NCBI GenBank assembly: GCA_900757145.1
Contig: CAAEMT010000035.1
Coordinates: 1-51,882 of the forward strand
Direction: 5' to 3'
Length of the DNA: 51,882 nucleotides
Source: Lachnospiraceae bacterium
GTDB lineage: Bacteria > Bacillota > Clostridia > Lachnospirales > Lachnospiraceae
The notes beneath the pieces are model-generated. The model saw only the letters and a list, made by a program, of their open reading frames with translations. It did no database searches and was not told where the DNA came from. Position 1 is the first letter of the stretch. Each line of letters begins with the position of its first letter. This document shows, piece after piece, positions 17,852 to 26,271 of the stretch. Position numbers and translations under genes: made by a program.

Positions 17852-18882
17852 AAATAGAAAACTTGTCAAAAAAATATCAGGAAACAACAGCAGTGGACGG
17901 AGTTTCGTATACGCTGCAACATGGCGTATACGGGCTGCTTGGCATCAACGGTGCGGGAAAGACAACGCTGATGCGGATGCTTTGTACGCTGATACAGCCA
18001 ACAACGGGAAAGATTACATACAACGGGAAAGATATTTTTGAGATGGACGGGGAATACAGGAAGCTCCTCGGCTATCTGCCGCAGGAATTTGGATATTATC
18101 CGGATTTTACGGTGGAGGATTATCTGATGTATATTTCATCAATCAAAGGGCTGCGTCCGGCAGCGGCAAAAAAGAGAATAAAGGTTTTATTGCATCAGGT
18201 GGGGCTTTTTGAGGTGCGGAAACGAAAGATGAAAAAGCTTTCTGGCGGAATGAAGCGGCGGGCAGGGATTGCGCAGGCGATGCTGAACAATCCGAAAATC
18301 CTTATTCTTGATGAGCCTACAGTCGGGCTTGATCCGAATGAACGCATTCGTTTTCGGAATCTGATCAGTGAACTTGCCAGAGAACGACTTGTGCTGCTGT
18401 CTACACATATCGTTTCCGATGTGGAATATATCGCGGATCAGATACTTTTGATGAAAAATGGAAGGCTCGTCCATGCGGGAACACCGGGAGAGATCGTGTC
18501 GTCAATGGAAGCGCGCGTATGGAACTGCATCGTATCACGCGGGGAAACGCAGGAATATCTTCATCGCTACAAGGTAGCAAATGTAAAGCCTGTGATGGGA
18601 TATGTGTCTAATGAGACAGCCTTGCAGGAGGGGTTAAAAACTGCACAGCATGAGTCGGATGGACGAAAGCAGTATGGAGATAAGTCATATGGAAAGAGCG
18701 GGCAAGGCAAAGCTGATGCGTGGGAAAAGCGTCATGCGGGGGACCAGGTCGTGCTGCGGATACTTTCAAAGGAAAGACCGATGCCGGAAGCAGTGGAGGC
18801 GGAGCCGACGCTGGAGGATGCATTTTTATATTATTTCGGGAATCTGCCGCAGGAAGAGGGGGAATATTATGGTCTATTATGA
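17842..18882 (+). CDS. ABC transporter ATP-binding protein
   Basis: The protein has 346 residues. Walker A is GINGAGKTT (34-42), followed by signature LSGGMKRR, Walker B ILILDEPTVGLD and switch His in LLSTHIV. It is the drug/bacteriocin-export (ABC-2) type. The ATG at 17842 has GGGAGG ten bases upstream and overlaps the membrane protein gene. The C-terminal 110 residues include a charged low-complexity stretch (ESDGRKQYGDKSYGKSGQGK) unusual for the family. It powers the permease encoded next and overlaps its start by 14 bases. Confidence 0.9.
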   Translation: MELKIENLSKKYQETTAVDGVSYTLQHGVYGLLGINGAGKTTLMRMLCTLIQPTTGKITYNGKDIFEMDGEYRKLLGYLPQEFGYYPDFTVEDYLMYISSIKGLRPAAAKKRIKVLLHQVGLFEVRKRKMKKLSGGMKRRAGIAQAMLNNPKILILDEPTVGLDPNERIRFRNLISELARERLVLLSTHIVSDVEYIADQILLMKNGRLVHAGTPGEIVSSMEARVWNCIVSRGETQEYLHRYKVANVKPVMGYVSNETALQEGLKTAQHESDGRKQYGDKSYGKSGQGKADAWEKRHAGDQVVLRILSKERPMPEAVEAEPTLEDAFLYYFGNLPQEEGEYYGLL

Positions 18883-20077
18883 GATAAAAAAGGTATTTTC
18901 AAAGATGAGCAGTAAGATCGCGCTTGCTATTATTCTCGTGACAGTCGCAGTTACCTGCTGGTTTGCGACTGCGGGGGTGAGCTATATCGATGAGAAAGGA
19001 GAGGCGAAGAACGGAATCGCTGCGATTCAAAAACTGCGTGAGACGAGAAAGGCGTGGGCGGGACCGCTCACTGAGGAAAAGATTGCAGCGGTCATTTCCG
19101 AAGATGCCAAAGTCAATGCGACTGCCGAGGCGCAGTCAAAGGATTTTAGGGAAAATGATATTGCGTACGGATGGAAGCAGGGCTTTAGCGATATTCGGCA
19201 GCTGATTATCAAGTCATACGGGGATTTTAACACGTATGATTCTCGTATTATGGAGCAGCTTTCTCCAGAAGATGCAGGAAGATTCTATGAAAACCGGCTG
19301 TTAAGTCTTGAAAAGTGGCTGGAAATTGAAGCAAATGATATGTTTACAGACAGAGAAAAACAGTTTTTGAAGGATAAATATAAAGCGCAGCAGACGCCGT
19401 TTACATATGATTATATGGAGGGCTGGGTACAGACATTGCAGTATGCGCCGACTGTGATCATGATTACGCTGCTCGTACTCGGATTTCTGACTGCGAATAT
19501 TTTTTCAGCAGAGTTTGGGACAAAAGCGGACGCTATCTTTTTTTCTTCCTATCACGGGAGAAAAAAGGCGGTATCAGCAAAGATAAAAGCGGGCTTCTGT
19601 ATTATCACCGGAATATATTGTATAGTTATGTTTATTTATACATCAGTGCTCCTCCGTATCCTCGGAACGGACGGGGCAGGCTGCCCGATTCAGGCTTCGC
19701 TTGGAGGGTGGAAGAGCTTTTATGAGCTGACAAATCTGGAGCTTTATATGCTCGTTGTGGCGGGAGGCTATATAGGCTGTATTTTCCTGCTGTTTCTTAC
19801 GATGCTTGTTTCTGCAAAGCTGCGTTCGGCAGTCGTAGCAGTAATGGTTCCGTTTGCAGCAATATTTCTGCCTTCATTTTTCAATACGTCGAGGATTCTG
19901 GGGCTTCTTCCGGATCAGCTTTTGCAGATGAACATGGTTGCGAAGTATTTTCATGTGTATGAGATAGGCGGGAAGGTATGGAGTGCGGCGCAGATACTGC
20001 CCATTTTGTATGCAGCGCTGGCGGCGGCGATCGTTCCGGTGCTTTACGGCATATACCGAAGATCACAGATACGGTGA
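18869..20077 (+). CDS. ABC-2 type permease
   Basis: The protein has 402 residues; start ATG at 18869 after GAGGGGGAA. One N-terminal helix (about 16-36) is followed by an external polar domain of about 150 residues, then five or more helices. This resembles YhaP-like or NatB-like ABC-2 permeases. The substrate is unknown. It is the last gene of the sigma-factor operon, which ends in a terminator at 20095. Confidence 0.82.
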   Translation: MVYYEIKKVFSKMSSKIALAIILVTVAVTCWFATAGVSYIDEKGEAKNGIAAIQKLRETRKAWAGPLTEEKIAAVISEDAKVNATAEAQSKDFRENDIAYGWKQGFSDIRQLIIKSYGDFNTYDSRIMEQLSPEDAGRFYENRLLSLEKWLEIEANDMFTDREKQFLKDKYKAQQTPFTYDYMEGWVQTLQYAPTVIMITLLVLGFLTANIFSAEFGTKADAIFFSSYHGRKKAVSAKIKAGFCIITGIYCIVMFIYTSVLLRILGTDGAGCPIQASLGGWKSFYELTNLELYMLVVAGGYIGCIFLLFLTMLVSAKLRSAVVAVMVPFAAIFLPSFFNTSRILGLLPDQLLQMNMVAKYFHVYEIGGKVWSAAQILPILYAALAAAIVPVLYGIYRRSQIR

Positions 20078-20094
20078 GAAGAATAGGATTACAG

Positions 20095-20121
20095 GAGGGA
20101 TGAAAATCCCTCTTGTTTTTT
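20095..20121 (+). terminator. Rho-independent terminator
   Basis: GAGGGAT (20095-20101) and ATCCCTC (20106-20112) enclose a GAAA tetraloop, followed by TTGTTTTTTG. Confidence 0.88.
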
Positions 20122-20122
20122 G

Positions 20123-20160
20123 TTGATTATGTGGTATGTTTAATTATACATAATTAAACA
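20123..20160 (+). promoter_or_regulatory. Promoter overlapped by a perfect 24-bp inverted repeat
   Basis: TTGATT (20123-20128) and TATACA (20145-20150) with 16 bp between form a promoter. The region 20137-20160 is a perfect inverted repeat with 11-bp arms (TGTTTAATTAT / ATAATTAAACA) around AC. It covers the -10, so a dimeric repressor is inferred. No repressor gene is adjacent. Confidence 0.65.
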
Positions 20161-20175
20161 TCTGGAGGGGGAAAT

Positions 20176-20498
20176 ATGCAGAAGCTGATTTGTAGTGAAT
20201 GCGGTGAAAATTTAAAAGTTGATTATGAAACCAATATAGCTGTGAGGACGTATTATCAGACTCTTTGCCGCGTGCGCAGAAAGAAGTTTTTTTAGATTCG
20301 CAAGGTTTCTTAATGTTTCGCGAAGAGTATGGATGGATAAAAAGGAGAGTTCGTGAGGGACGCGTTTTGATGGATGGAAAAGAGGTGCAGATCTTGGGAG
20401 TAAAGCATTTCCAATATCAGTCGTCATGCAGCTCGATGACAGGTTCCTGTACGATAAAACTAGGTACGGAGGAGAAGCGCATCTACAGCGACAGATAA
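20176..20498 (+). pseudogene. Small CxxC protein split at a T7 run
   Basis: A strong GGAGGGGG site precedes ATG at 20176. The first frame gives 39 residues (MQKLICSECGENLKV near the start) and stops at TAG right after seven T residues. The -1 frame is open from there to 20498 and begins LDSQGFLMFREEYGW. Joined, the product would be 107 residues with Cys at positions 6, 9 and 31 and a Cys-containing C-terminus (QYQSSCSSMTGSC). Either a base was lost from the T run (decay, phase variation or sequencing error) or ribosomes shift. The second half has no ribosome site of its own. Function unknown; the CxxC suggests a metal-binding knuckle. Confidence 0.55.
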
Positions 20499-20536
20499 TA
20501 AAATAATCGAGCTATATACAGGAAAGAGGGGAGATT

Positions 20537-21253
20537 ATGGAAAATAACCGGACACAGTTCAAAATGGGAGTGAAGCACGGCATTCCGATCGCGCTCGGCT
20601 ATCTGGCGGTTTCATTTTCGTTTGGTATTATGGCTAGAGGAGCCGGAATTGGAATTTGGCAGGCGGCTGTTATGTCGCTTACGAATGTAACGAGCGCAGG
20701 ACAGTTTGCGGGACTTGCGCTGATACAAGGCGGCGCTCCGTTTGTAGAAATGGCGGTCACACAGCTTATTATCAATCTGAGATACTGTCTGATGTCATGC
20801 GCGCTTTCGCAGAAGCTTGCGCCGGATATGCCGCTTTTTCACCGCTTTTTTATTGCATACGGGGTGACGGATGAGATTTTCGGCGTTTCCGTCTGCCGTC
20901 CCGGAACGCTGAGTCCTTTCTACAGTTACGGGCTGATTGCTGTGGCTGTACCGGGATGGACGCTTGGTACGGTGCTGGGGGCTGTTTCGGGAAATCTGAT
21001 GCCGGATCGTATTCTGAGCGCGCTTGGCGTGGCACTGTACGGGATGTTTCTTGCGTCGGTGATACCTCCGGCAAAGGGCAACAGGGTTCTGATGGGAGTG
21101 ATCCTTGTCTCGATGGCGTCAAGCTTTGCATTTACGCTTATTCCGGTATTAAGCGGAATATCATCGGGCTTTAAAATCATTATTCTGACGGTCGTGATTG
21201 CGGGAGTGGCAGCATTCTTATTTCCGGTAAAGGAGGAAAGTCATGAATCATAA
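20537..21253 (+). CDS. azlC: AzlC family branched-chain amino acid exporter subunit
   Basis: The larger subunit of an AzlCD-type exporter, 238 residues with several membrane helices. The family N-terminal signature is present (GIPIALGYLAVSFSFGIMAR), as is the TNVTSAGQFAGL segment. In B. subtilis, AzlCD exports branched-chain amino acids and confers 4-azaleucine resistance. The ATG follows AGAGGGGAG. The end overlaps azlD by 11 bases, supporting a paired complex. It may share the operator-controlled promoter at 20123. Confidence 0.92.
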   Translation: MENNRTQFKMGVKHGIPIALGYLAVSFSFGIMARGAGIGIWQAAVMSLTNVTSAGQFAGLALIQGGAPFVEMAVTQLIINLRYCLMSCALSQKLAPDMPLFHRFFIAYGVTDEIFGVSVCRPGTLSPFYSYGLIAVAVPGWTLGTVLGAVSGNLMPDRILSALGVALYGMFLASVIPPAKGNRVLMGVILVSMASSFAFTLIPVLSGISSGFKIIILTVVIAGVAAFLFPVKEESHES

Positions 21254-21548
21254 TGTATATTTGTATATTCTTGTCATGGCGGGAGTGACGTATCTGATCC
21301 GTCTTTTGCCGCTGACACTGATCCGAAAAGAGATCAAAAATACGTATATCCGGTCATTTTTATATTATGTGCCGTATGTGACGCTTTCTGTCATGACGTT
21401 TCCGGCTATTTTGTATGCGACAAAGTCCGTATGGTCGGGAGCGGCAGCTTTGGCGGCGGCAGTTTTTTTTGCATATCGCGGCAAAAGTCTGTTTCAGGTA
21501 TCGATCGCCGCGTGTGCGGTCGTATTTTTACTGGAGCTTGTGATCTGA
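21243..21548 (+). CDS. azlD: AzlD family transporter subunit
   Basis: The small partner of AzlC, 101 residues with about four membrane helices. The family motif VTYLIRLLPLTLIRKEI lies near the start and the C-terminal half is VMTFPAILYATKSVWSGAA. It overlaps azlC and is followed by a structured element at 21561. Confidence 0.9.
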   Translation: MNHNVYLYILVMAGVTYLIRLLPLTLIRKEIKNTYIRSFLYYVPYVTLSVMTFPAILYATKSVWSGAAALAAAVFFAYRGKSLFQVSIAACAVVFLLELVI

Positions 21549-21560
21549 TCAGGATAGTAT

Positions 21561-21646
21561 GACCTGCAAAAGTCTTATGACGCAGGGTGTCATCACGGGA
21601 AAAACGCCCGGACATCCGCGACAGGCGGACAAAATGCAGGTCTTTT
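21561..21646 (+). ncRNA. Candidate cloverleaf-like structured RNA or complex terminator
   Basis: An 8-bp closing stem, GACCTGCA (21561-21568) with TGCAGGTC (21635-21642), encloses three hairpins. These are ATGAC/GTCAT (21577-21593), CGGG/CCCG (21596-21610) and TCCGC/GCGGA (21615-21629). TTTTCT follows directly. A four-way junction is more than a terminator needs. No known riboswitch class was recognised. It may be a small RNA, a tRNA-like mimic or an elaborate terminator for azlCD. Confidence 0.45.
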
Positions 21647-21697
21647 CTATTATTGCAATAACGGCAAAAAACAGATATGATAATAAGCAGAGGAAAA

Positions 21698-21856
21698 TGT
21701 GGATAAGTATTGTATTTTATGTGGAGAGAGGAGAGTTATGAACAAAAATGGTGGAAAACATGTGGATAAGTTTAAGAAAATTAGAAATTTATGTCAAAAT
21801 ATGTGGATAACACTGGTGATTATTTTGGTGTGGATACTGGTTGGAAATGTGGATAG
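21698..21856 (+). other. DnaA-box cluster
   Basis: Three exact TGTGGATAA sequences (21698-21706, 21761-21769, 21802-21810) are the complement of the consensus DnaA box TTATCCACA. One-mismatch copies lie at 21829-21837 and 21848-21856, and a two-mismatch copy at 21720-21728. All share one orientation, with 41-base spacing between the three at 21720, 21761 and 21802. The chance of three exact 9-mers in 113 bases is negligible. No dnaA, dnaN, gyrB or rpmH is near, so this is more like a DnaA-binding control or titration locus than oriC. It lies directly upstream of sbcD. Confidence 0.75.
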
Positions 21857-21971
21857 GTATGTACAGGAGTCTGGTGAAGCACCTATGCGGATGTGTTTGC
21901 AGTACGATTGGACGGGGAGAGGACGGAAAGCAGTCGGGGGAGAATTGTATCTATATGGCGGACAATTCTGA
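21738..21971 (+). CDS. Possible small membrane protein over the DnaA boxes
   Basis: A 77-residue frame from ATG 21738 with AGGAGAG upstream. One hydrophobic helix (MWITLVIILVWILVGN) is preceded by basic residues. Four of the DnaA-box copies lie inside it and impose residues such as VDK, WI and VDR, so the frame may be a by-product of the boxes. No family is recognised. Confidence 0.4.
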   Translation: MNKNGGKHVDKFKKIRNLCQNMWITLVIILVWILVGNVDRYVQESGEAPMRMCLQYDWTGRGRKAVGGELYLYGGQF

Positions 21972-22035
21972 CAAATATCGGGAGAAAAGAAGTGTCTGTT
22001 TGGCAGATTTGATTGACGAGGTGAAGCGAGCATGA
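21955..22035 (+). CDS. Possible 26-residue leader peptide of sbcD
   Basis: ATG at 21955, with GGGGGAGA about 13 bases upstream, opens a short frame ending ...LADLIDEVKRA. Its TGA overlaps the sbcD ATG (ATGA). It could couple sbcD translation to upstream ribosomes. Length and composition give no function. Confidence 0.35.
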   Translation: MADNSDKYREKRSVCLADLIDEVKRA

Positions 22036-23390
22036 AATTTTTTCATATTTCAGACCTGCATATTGGAAAGCGGGTAAATGGTTTTTCTATGTTGGAGGAT
22101 CAAAAGTATATTTTAAGTAGTATTTTAAAACTTGTGCGGGAAAACCGGCCGGACGGTGTATGGATTGCGGGTGATTTGTATGATAAGTCTATGCCGTCGG
22201 CTGAGGCTGTGGAGACGGCAGACTGGTTTTTATCGCAGCTTGCCGCGCAGAATGTTCCTGCGTGGGTGATCAGCGGCAACCATGATTCCGCAGAGCGTGT
22301 GGCATACGCGGGAAAAATGCTGGAGCAGGCGGGGGTATATGTGTCACGTATATTTGACGGAAAGATGCAGGGGTACTGTGTGCAGAAAAAGAGGGGCGGT
22401 AAGGTTTCTATTGTGCCGATGAAGCCTTTTTCCGAAACAGCTATTCTGACAGGAAATGAGGCGGAGCCAAAAAAGAAGATATCGGCAGCAAATGATGTGC
22501 AGACATGGGCTCACGTACCGCAAGTATGTGCTGATGAAGAAAAGGAAGAACGGATCTATATCTGGATGCTGCCGTATCTGCGTCCTACGCAGATTCGCCG
22601 TTTTTTTCCGGAGGAACAGATTGAAACAACGCAGCAGGCTGTTGCGGCTGTGTTAAAATCATCAGAAATTCCGCAGGATGGAACTAATGTGCTGCTGATG
22701 CATCAGTTTCTTGCCGGAGCGGACGTCTGCGATTCGGAGGAACTGTCCGTTGGCGGACTTGATCAGGTGGATGTATCTACGGTCGATGCGTTTGACTACG
22801 TGGCGCTGGGACATCTGCACCGTCCCCAGAGTGTAGGGCGGGAGAGCGTACGTTACTGCGGATCGCCGCTTAAATATTCTTTTTCAGAGGCGGGGCATAA
22901 AAAATCTGTGACTGTCGTGGAGATCATGCCGAAGGGGAACAAGAGGCGGAAAGACGAAGCGTGGGAGAACGAACTGCGGGAGACTGCGCCGCAGGAGAAC
23001 GAGCTGCAGAAAAAAATTTCTGTCAGCACCTTGCCGCTCGTACCGAGACTTGATATGCGGGAGATCAGAGGACCGTTTGAGACGATCATGAAAAAAGAAA
23101 TATACGATTTGGAAAACCGAGAGGATTATCTGCATATCACACTTACCGATCAGGAGGGGATTCTCGATGCGATTGGTAAGCTGCGGGAGGTATATCCGAA
23201 TATCATGAAGCTTGATTTTGCACAGAGGGATCCATCATATGCAATAGAAGAAACGGAAATTCTTATAGAAGAAAAAACGCCGCAGGAATTGTTTGAGGAG
23301 TTTTTCGAGAGGCAGAACGGCAGAAAACTGAGCGAGGAACAGCGCACAGTGGTTATCGATGCTTTTGAGAAAGCATCGGAGAAACAATGA
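22032..23390 (+). CDS. sbcD: Exonuclease subunit SbcD
   Basis: The Mre11-type nuclease of the SbcCD complex, which opens hairpins and processes double-strand breaks. It has 452 residues, somewhat long for the family. Metal-binding phosphoesterase motifs are Asp8/His10 in SDLHIG, then GDLYD, GNHDS and GHLHRPQ. Charged insertions (around AEPKKKISAAND and GNKRRKDEAWENELRETAPQ) account for the extra length. The ribosome site GAGGTG lies eight bases upstream. It is linked to sbcC through a micro-ORF, with ATGA at both junctions. Confidence 0.95.
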   Translation: MKFFHISDLHIGKRVNGFSMLEDQKYILSSILKLVRENRPDGVWIAGDLYDKSMPSAEAVETADWFLSQLAAQNVPAWVISGNHDSAERVAYAGKMLEQAGVYVSRIFDGKMQGYCVQKKRGGKVSIVPMKPFSETAILTGNEAEPKKKISAANDVQTWAHVPQVCADEEKEERIYIWMLPYLRPTQIRRFFPEEQIETTQQAVAAVLKSSEIPQDGTNVLLMHQFLAGADVCDSEELSVGGLDQVDVSTVDAFDYVALGHLHRPQSVGRESVRYCGSPLKYSFSEAGHKKSVTVVEIMPKGNKRRKDEAWENELRETAPQENELQKKISVSTLPLVPRLDMREIRGPFETIMKKEIYDLENREDYLHITLTDQEGILDAIGKLREVYPNIMKLDFAQRDPSYAIEETEILIEEKTPQELFEEFFERQNGRKLSEEQRTVVIDAFEKASEKQ

Positions 23391-23506
23391 TGCAGAAAAT
23401 GTCTGTTGTAGAACAAAGCAATTTATCGATTGGCAGGAACAGAGGCACAAAACCGGAGCAGAGATCTGGCAGTGCTGCGGCGAGAAAGGGGATAATGATA
23501 ATATGA
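23387..23506 (+). CDS. 39-residue coupling ORF between sbcD and sbcC
   Basis: The frame begins with ATG at 23387 inside the sbcD stop (ATGA) and ends with TGA at 23504-23506 inside the sbcC start (ATGA). It fills the otherwise odd 112-base gap exactly. The peptide is basic with no recognised domain. It probably keeps ribosomes moving from sbcD to sbcC rather than encoding a functional protein. Confidence 0.45.
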   Translation: MMQKMSVVEQSNLSIGRNRGTKPEQRSGSAAARKGIMII

Positions 23507-26271
23507 GACCGGAAAAACTTACGATGTGCGCATTTGGTCCGTATGCGGGCTGTGTGACGGTGCCGTTTTCTGAGTTTGGAGATCATGGGCTGTATCTGAT
23601 CACGGGAGATACTGGTGCAGGAAAGACGACGATATTTGACGGAATCGTATTTGCGCTTTACGGCGAGGCGAGCGGGGATGTGAGAAAAGCAGAGATGCTG
23701 CGGTCGGACTTTGCTGCGCCGACAGAGAAAACGTATGTGGAGCTTACATTTTGGTGCGGCGGAAAATTGTATACAGTCACACGCAATCCGGCGTATATGC
23801 GTCCGAAGGCGCGGGGCGAGGGCATGACGAATGAAGCGGCGGGAGCCACGCTTTTATATCCGGATGGAAGAATTGTCTCCGGAAGCAAACAGGCAACAAA
23901 CGCAGTGGAGGAGCTGTTGGGACTGGACAGGGATCAGTTTGTCCAGATCGCGATGATCGCACAGGGGGATTTCCTGAAGCTGCTTCTGGCGGGAACAGAG
24001 GAGAGAGGAAAAATCTTTCGGAAAATTTTTAATACCGGACTTTATGTGAACTTTCAAAAGGAGCTTAAGCAGCGCCTGCTGGAGACGAAGAAATCATACG
24101 AAGAAGAAAAACGCAGCGTCAGTCAGTATGCGAAAGGTATTTTATTTCCGCCTGAGGAAGAAAGCGTGTGTGCCGCAGAGCGCCTCAGGGAACTGACCGT
24201 GGAGAAGACATCGTACCATATACAGGATTTTCTGGATGCGCTGGACGAGCTGATTGTGATCGAGGGCAGACGGGAGGCGGAGGACGACAAGCGGCGCAGG
24301 AGGCTGGAAGAAGAGATCTCACAGATTCAGGAGAAGCTTGGCAGACAGCGGATCATAGACAGGGCGAAAGAAGAAATACGGCAAAAGGAAGTCAGGATAC
24401 AAAGCCTTGCGCAGGCGGGAAACGAATGGCAGCTTCGGTATGACGAGGCAGTGAGGCGGCAGCCGGAAGCGGAGCAGGCAGGCGGGCAGCTTATCATTCT
24501 CGAAGAACAGATGAAGCAGTACGAAAAAATAGAGGTTCTAGATCAGAATATCCGAAAATTAAATCAGCTGTTTCAGGAAATCGAAAGAACGCTTCATCAG
24601 GCGCAGGAGAGAGAGGAAAGGCTAAAGGCTCAGATCGAAGCGGGAAAGAAAAGACAAAATGAAATAGGTCAGCCGGAGCATGATCTGAGACTGCTTGCCG
24701 CAGCGCAGGAAACGCTGCAAAAGAAGAAAGAAGAGCTTAAGCGCTCTGAAAATCTGTACAGAGAGCTGAAGCAGCAGGAAAAGGCGCTTCGTCAGGAAGA
24801 GGAACGGTATACAGCACTTCAAAGGCACAGCGTGGAGCTTGGCAGGATGTATATAGATATGGAGACCTTGTTTTTGGACAGTCAGGCAGGAATCTTGGCG
24901 CGGAGATTAAAACCGGGAATGCTGTGTCCGGTATGCGGTTCGAAGGAACATCCGATGCCGGCACAATGCAGCGGTGAAAGTCCGTCCGAGGAGGAGCTGC
25001 GCAAGCTGGAAAAGCAAAAGGAGGAGGCGCATGCGCAGGCATCTGCGGCAGCGCAGCGCACCGCCCAAAGACGAGGGCAATACGAACAGAACAAAAAGTA
25101 TTTTGAAACATGGCTTGCGCAGGAACAGATACAGGAGAGTATCGAGGATTATTTTTTGAAATGTCGGAATATACTGGCACAGGAAGAGCGCGAGGCTGAG
25201 CAAAGAAAAAGATTGCTGACTCAGTTGTTTGGGGAAAAGACCGAATGGGAAAAACGTCTTCCGGCGATGGAAGAGGAGCAAAAGTTCCTTGCCGAAAAAA
25301 AGGCAGTTCTGCAGCAGAAAAGAGCGGCAGGCTCGGCACAGAAGGAAGCATTTGTAAAGCAGAGGGAAGGGCTGCTAAAGGAGCTTCCGTTTACAGAACG
25401 CAGGGAGGCATACATGCAGCTGGAGAGACTGCGCGCAGTCAAACAGGAAATTGAGACTGCTGTACGGAGATCAGGCGAACAATTAGAGAAAATAAAAACA
25501 GAAAAGATTTCCGAGCAAAAGGCGTTGGAGACGTTGCAAAACCAGCTTACGCAGGCGGAACAGATCGACATGACGGCGCTTACAGACGACAGCAAACGGC
25601 TCCAGTGCGAGAAAGAAGAACTGGAACTGCGCCGTAAAGAACGGTATATGCGGCTTGAGACAAACAGAAATATCCGCAAAAGCCTGCAAAAAGGCAGCGA
25701 GCGCCTTATGAGCAGTGAAAAGGCATATGAGCTTCTGGAAAGTTTGTCCAACACAGCCAACGGAGAACTCAGGGGAAAACAGAAGTTTGCTTTTGAGCAG
25801 TATATACAGACTGTGTTTTTCGGAAGGATTATCAGAGAAGCGAATAAACGTTTTTCTGTGATGACAGACGGCCGCTATCTTCTGCAGCGAAGGGAAGACG
25901 CAGAGAATCTGCGCAGTCAGACGGGGCTGGAACTGAATGTTTTGGATCATTATACGGGGCGGCTGCGAAGCGTGCAGAGCCTTTCAGGCGGAGAAGCTTT
26001 CAAAGCTTCGCTGTCTCTGGCGCTTGGGCTGGCAGACGTCGTCCAGCAGCATGCGGGAGGCATCGCTTTGGATGCAGTATTTATTGACGAGGGATTTGGA
26101 TCTCTTGACCGTGAATCGCTCAATCAGGCGATACGCATACTGACGGATCTGGCCGGAAGCAGCAGGCTTGCCGGAATTATTTCACACGTAGAGGAGCTTA
26201 AGGAGAGGATCGACAGAAAGATTGTAGTGAAAAAAGATATGACAGGCAGCAGTCTGGAGATAGTCAGGTAA
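23503..26271 (+). CDS. sbcC: Exonuclease subunit SbcC
   Basis: The Rad50-type SMC ATPase partner of SbcD, 922 residues. Walker A GDTGAGKTT is at 35-43. Long coiled coils on both sides flank the zinc hook CPVC (Cys475, Cys478). The C-terminal ATPase lobe has signature LSGGEAFKASLSLALGLAD and DEGFGSLD. The ATG at 23503 follows AAAGGGG by 11 bases and matches the family N-terminus MRPEKLTMCAFGPY. With SbcD it forms a DNA end-processing nuclease. It is the last gene of the coupled unit. Confidence 0.96.
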   Translation: MRPEKLTMCAFGPYAGCVTVPFSEFGDHGLYLITGDTGAGKTTIFDGIVFALYGEASGDVRKAEMLRSDFAAPTEKTYVELTFWCGGKLYTVTRNPAYMRPKARGEGMTNEAAGATLLYPDGRIVSGSKQATNAVEELLGLDRDQFVQIAMIAQGDFLKLLLAGTEERGKIFRKIFNTGLYVNFQKELKQRLLETKKSYEEEKRSVSQYAKGILFPPEEESVCAAERLRELTVEKTSYHIQDFLDALDELIVIEGRREAEDDKRRRRLEEEISQIQEKLGRQRIIDRAKEEIRQKEVRIQSLAQAGNEWQLRYDEAVRRQPEAEQAGGQLIILEEQMKQYEKIEVLDQNIRKLNQLFQEIERTLHQAQEREERLKAQIEAGKKRQNEIGQPEHDLRLLAAAQETLQKKKEELKRSENLYRELKQQEKALRQEEERYTALQRHSVELGRMYIDMETLFLDSQAGILARRLKPGMLCPVCGSKEHPMPAQCSGESPSEEELRKLEKQKEEAHAQASAAAQRTAQRRGQYEQNKKYFETWLAQEQIQESIEDYFLKCRNILAQEEREAEQRKRLLTQLFGEKTEWEKRLPAMEEEQKFLAEKKAVLQQKRAAGSAQKEAFVKQREGLLKELPFTERREAYMQLERLRAVKQEIETAVRRSGEQLEKIKTEKISEQKALETLQNQLTQAEQIDMTALTDDSKRLQCEKEELELRRKERYMRLETNRNIRKSLQKGSERLMSSEKAYELLESLSNTANGELRGKQKFAFEQYIQTVFFGRIIREANKRFSVMTDGRYLLQRREDAENLRSQTGLELNVLDHYTGRLRSVQSLSGGEAFKASLSLALGLADVVQQHAGGIALDAVFIDEGFGSLDRESLNQAIRILTDLAGSSRLAGIISHVEELKERIDRKIVVKKDMTGSSLEIVR

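Noticed and set aside
21561..21646. tRNA gene
   Set aside because: The cloverleaf outline lacks the conserved T-loop and D-loop bases and a 7-base acceptor pattern; a T run follows as in a terminator.
21698..21856. Chromosomal replication origin
   Set aside because: DnaA boxes are present but dnaA, dnaN, recF, gyrB and rpmH are absent, and gene direction does not switch here.
24737..25351. 204-codon minus-strand frame in sbcC
   Set aside because: It is antisense to the coiled coil and zinc hook of SbcC and has no start signals or domain.
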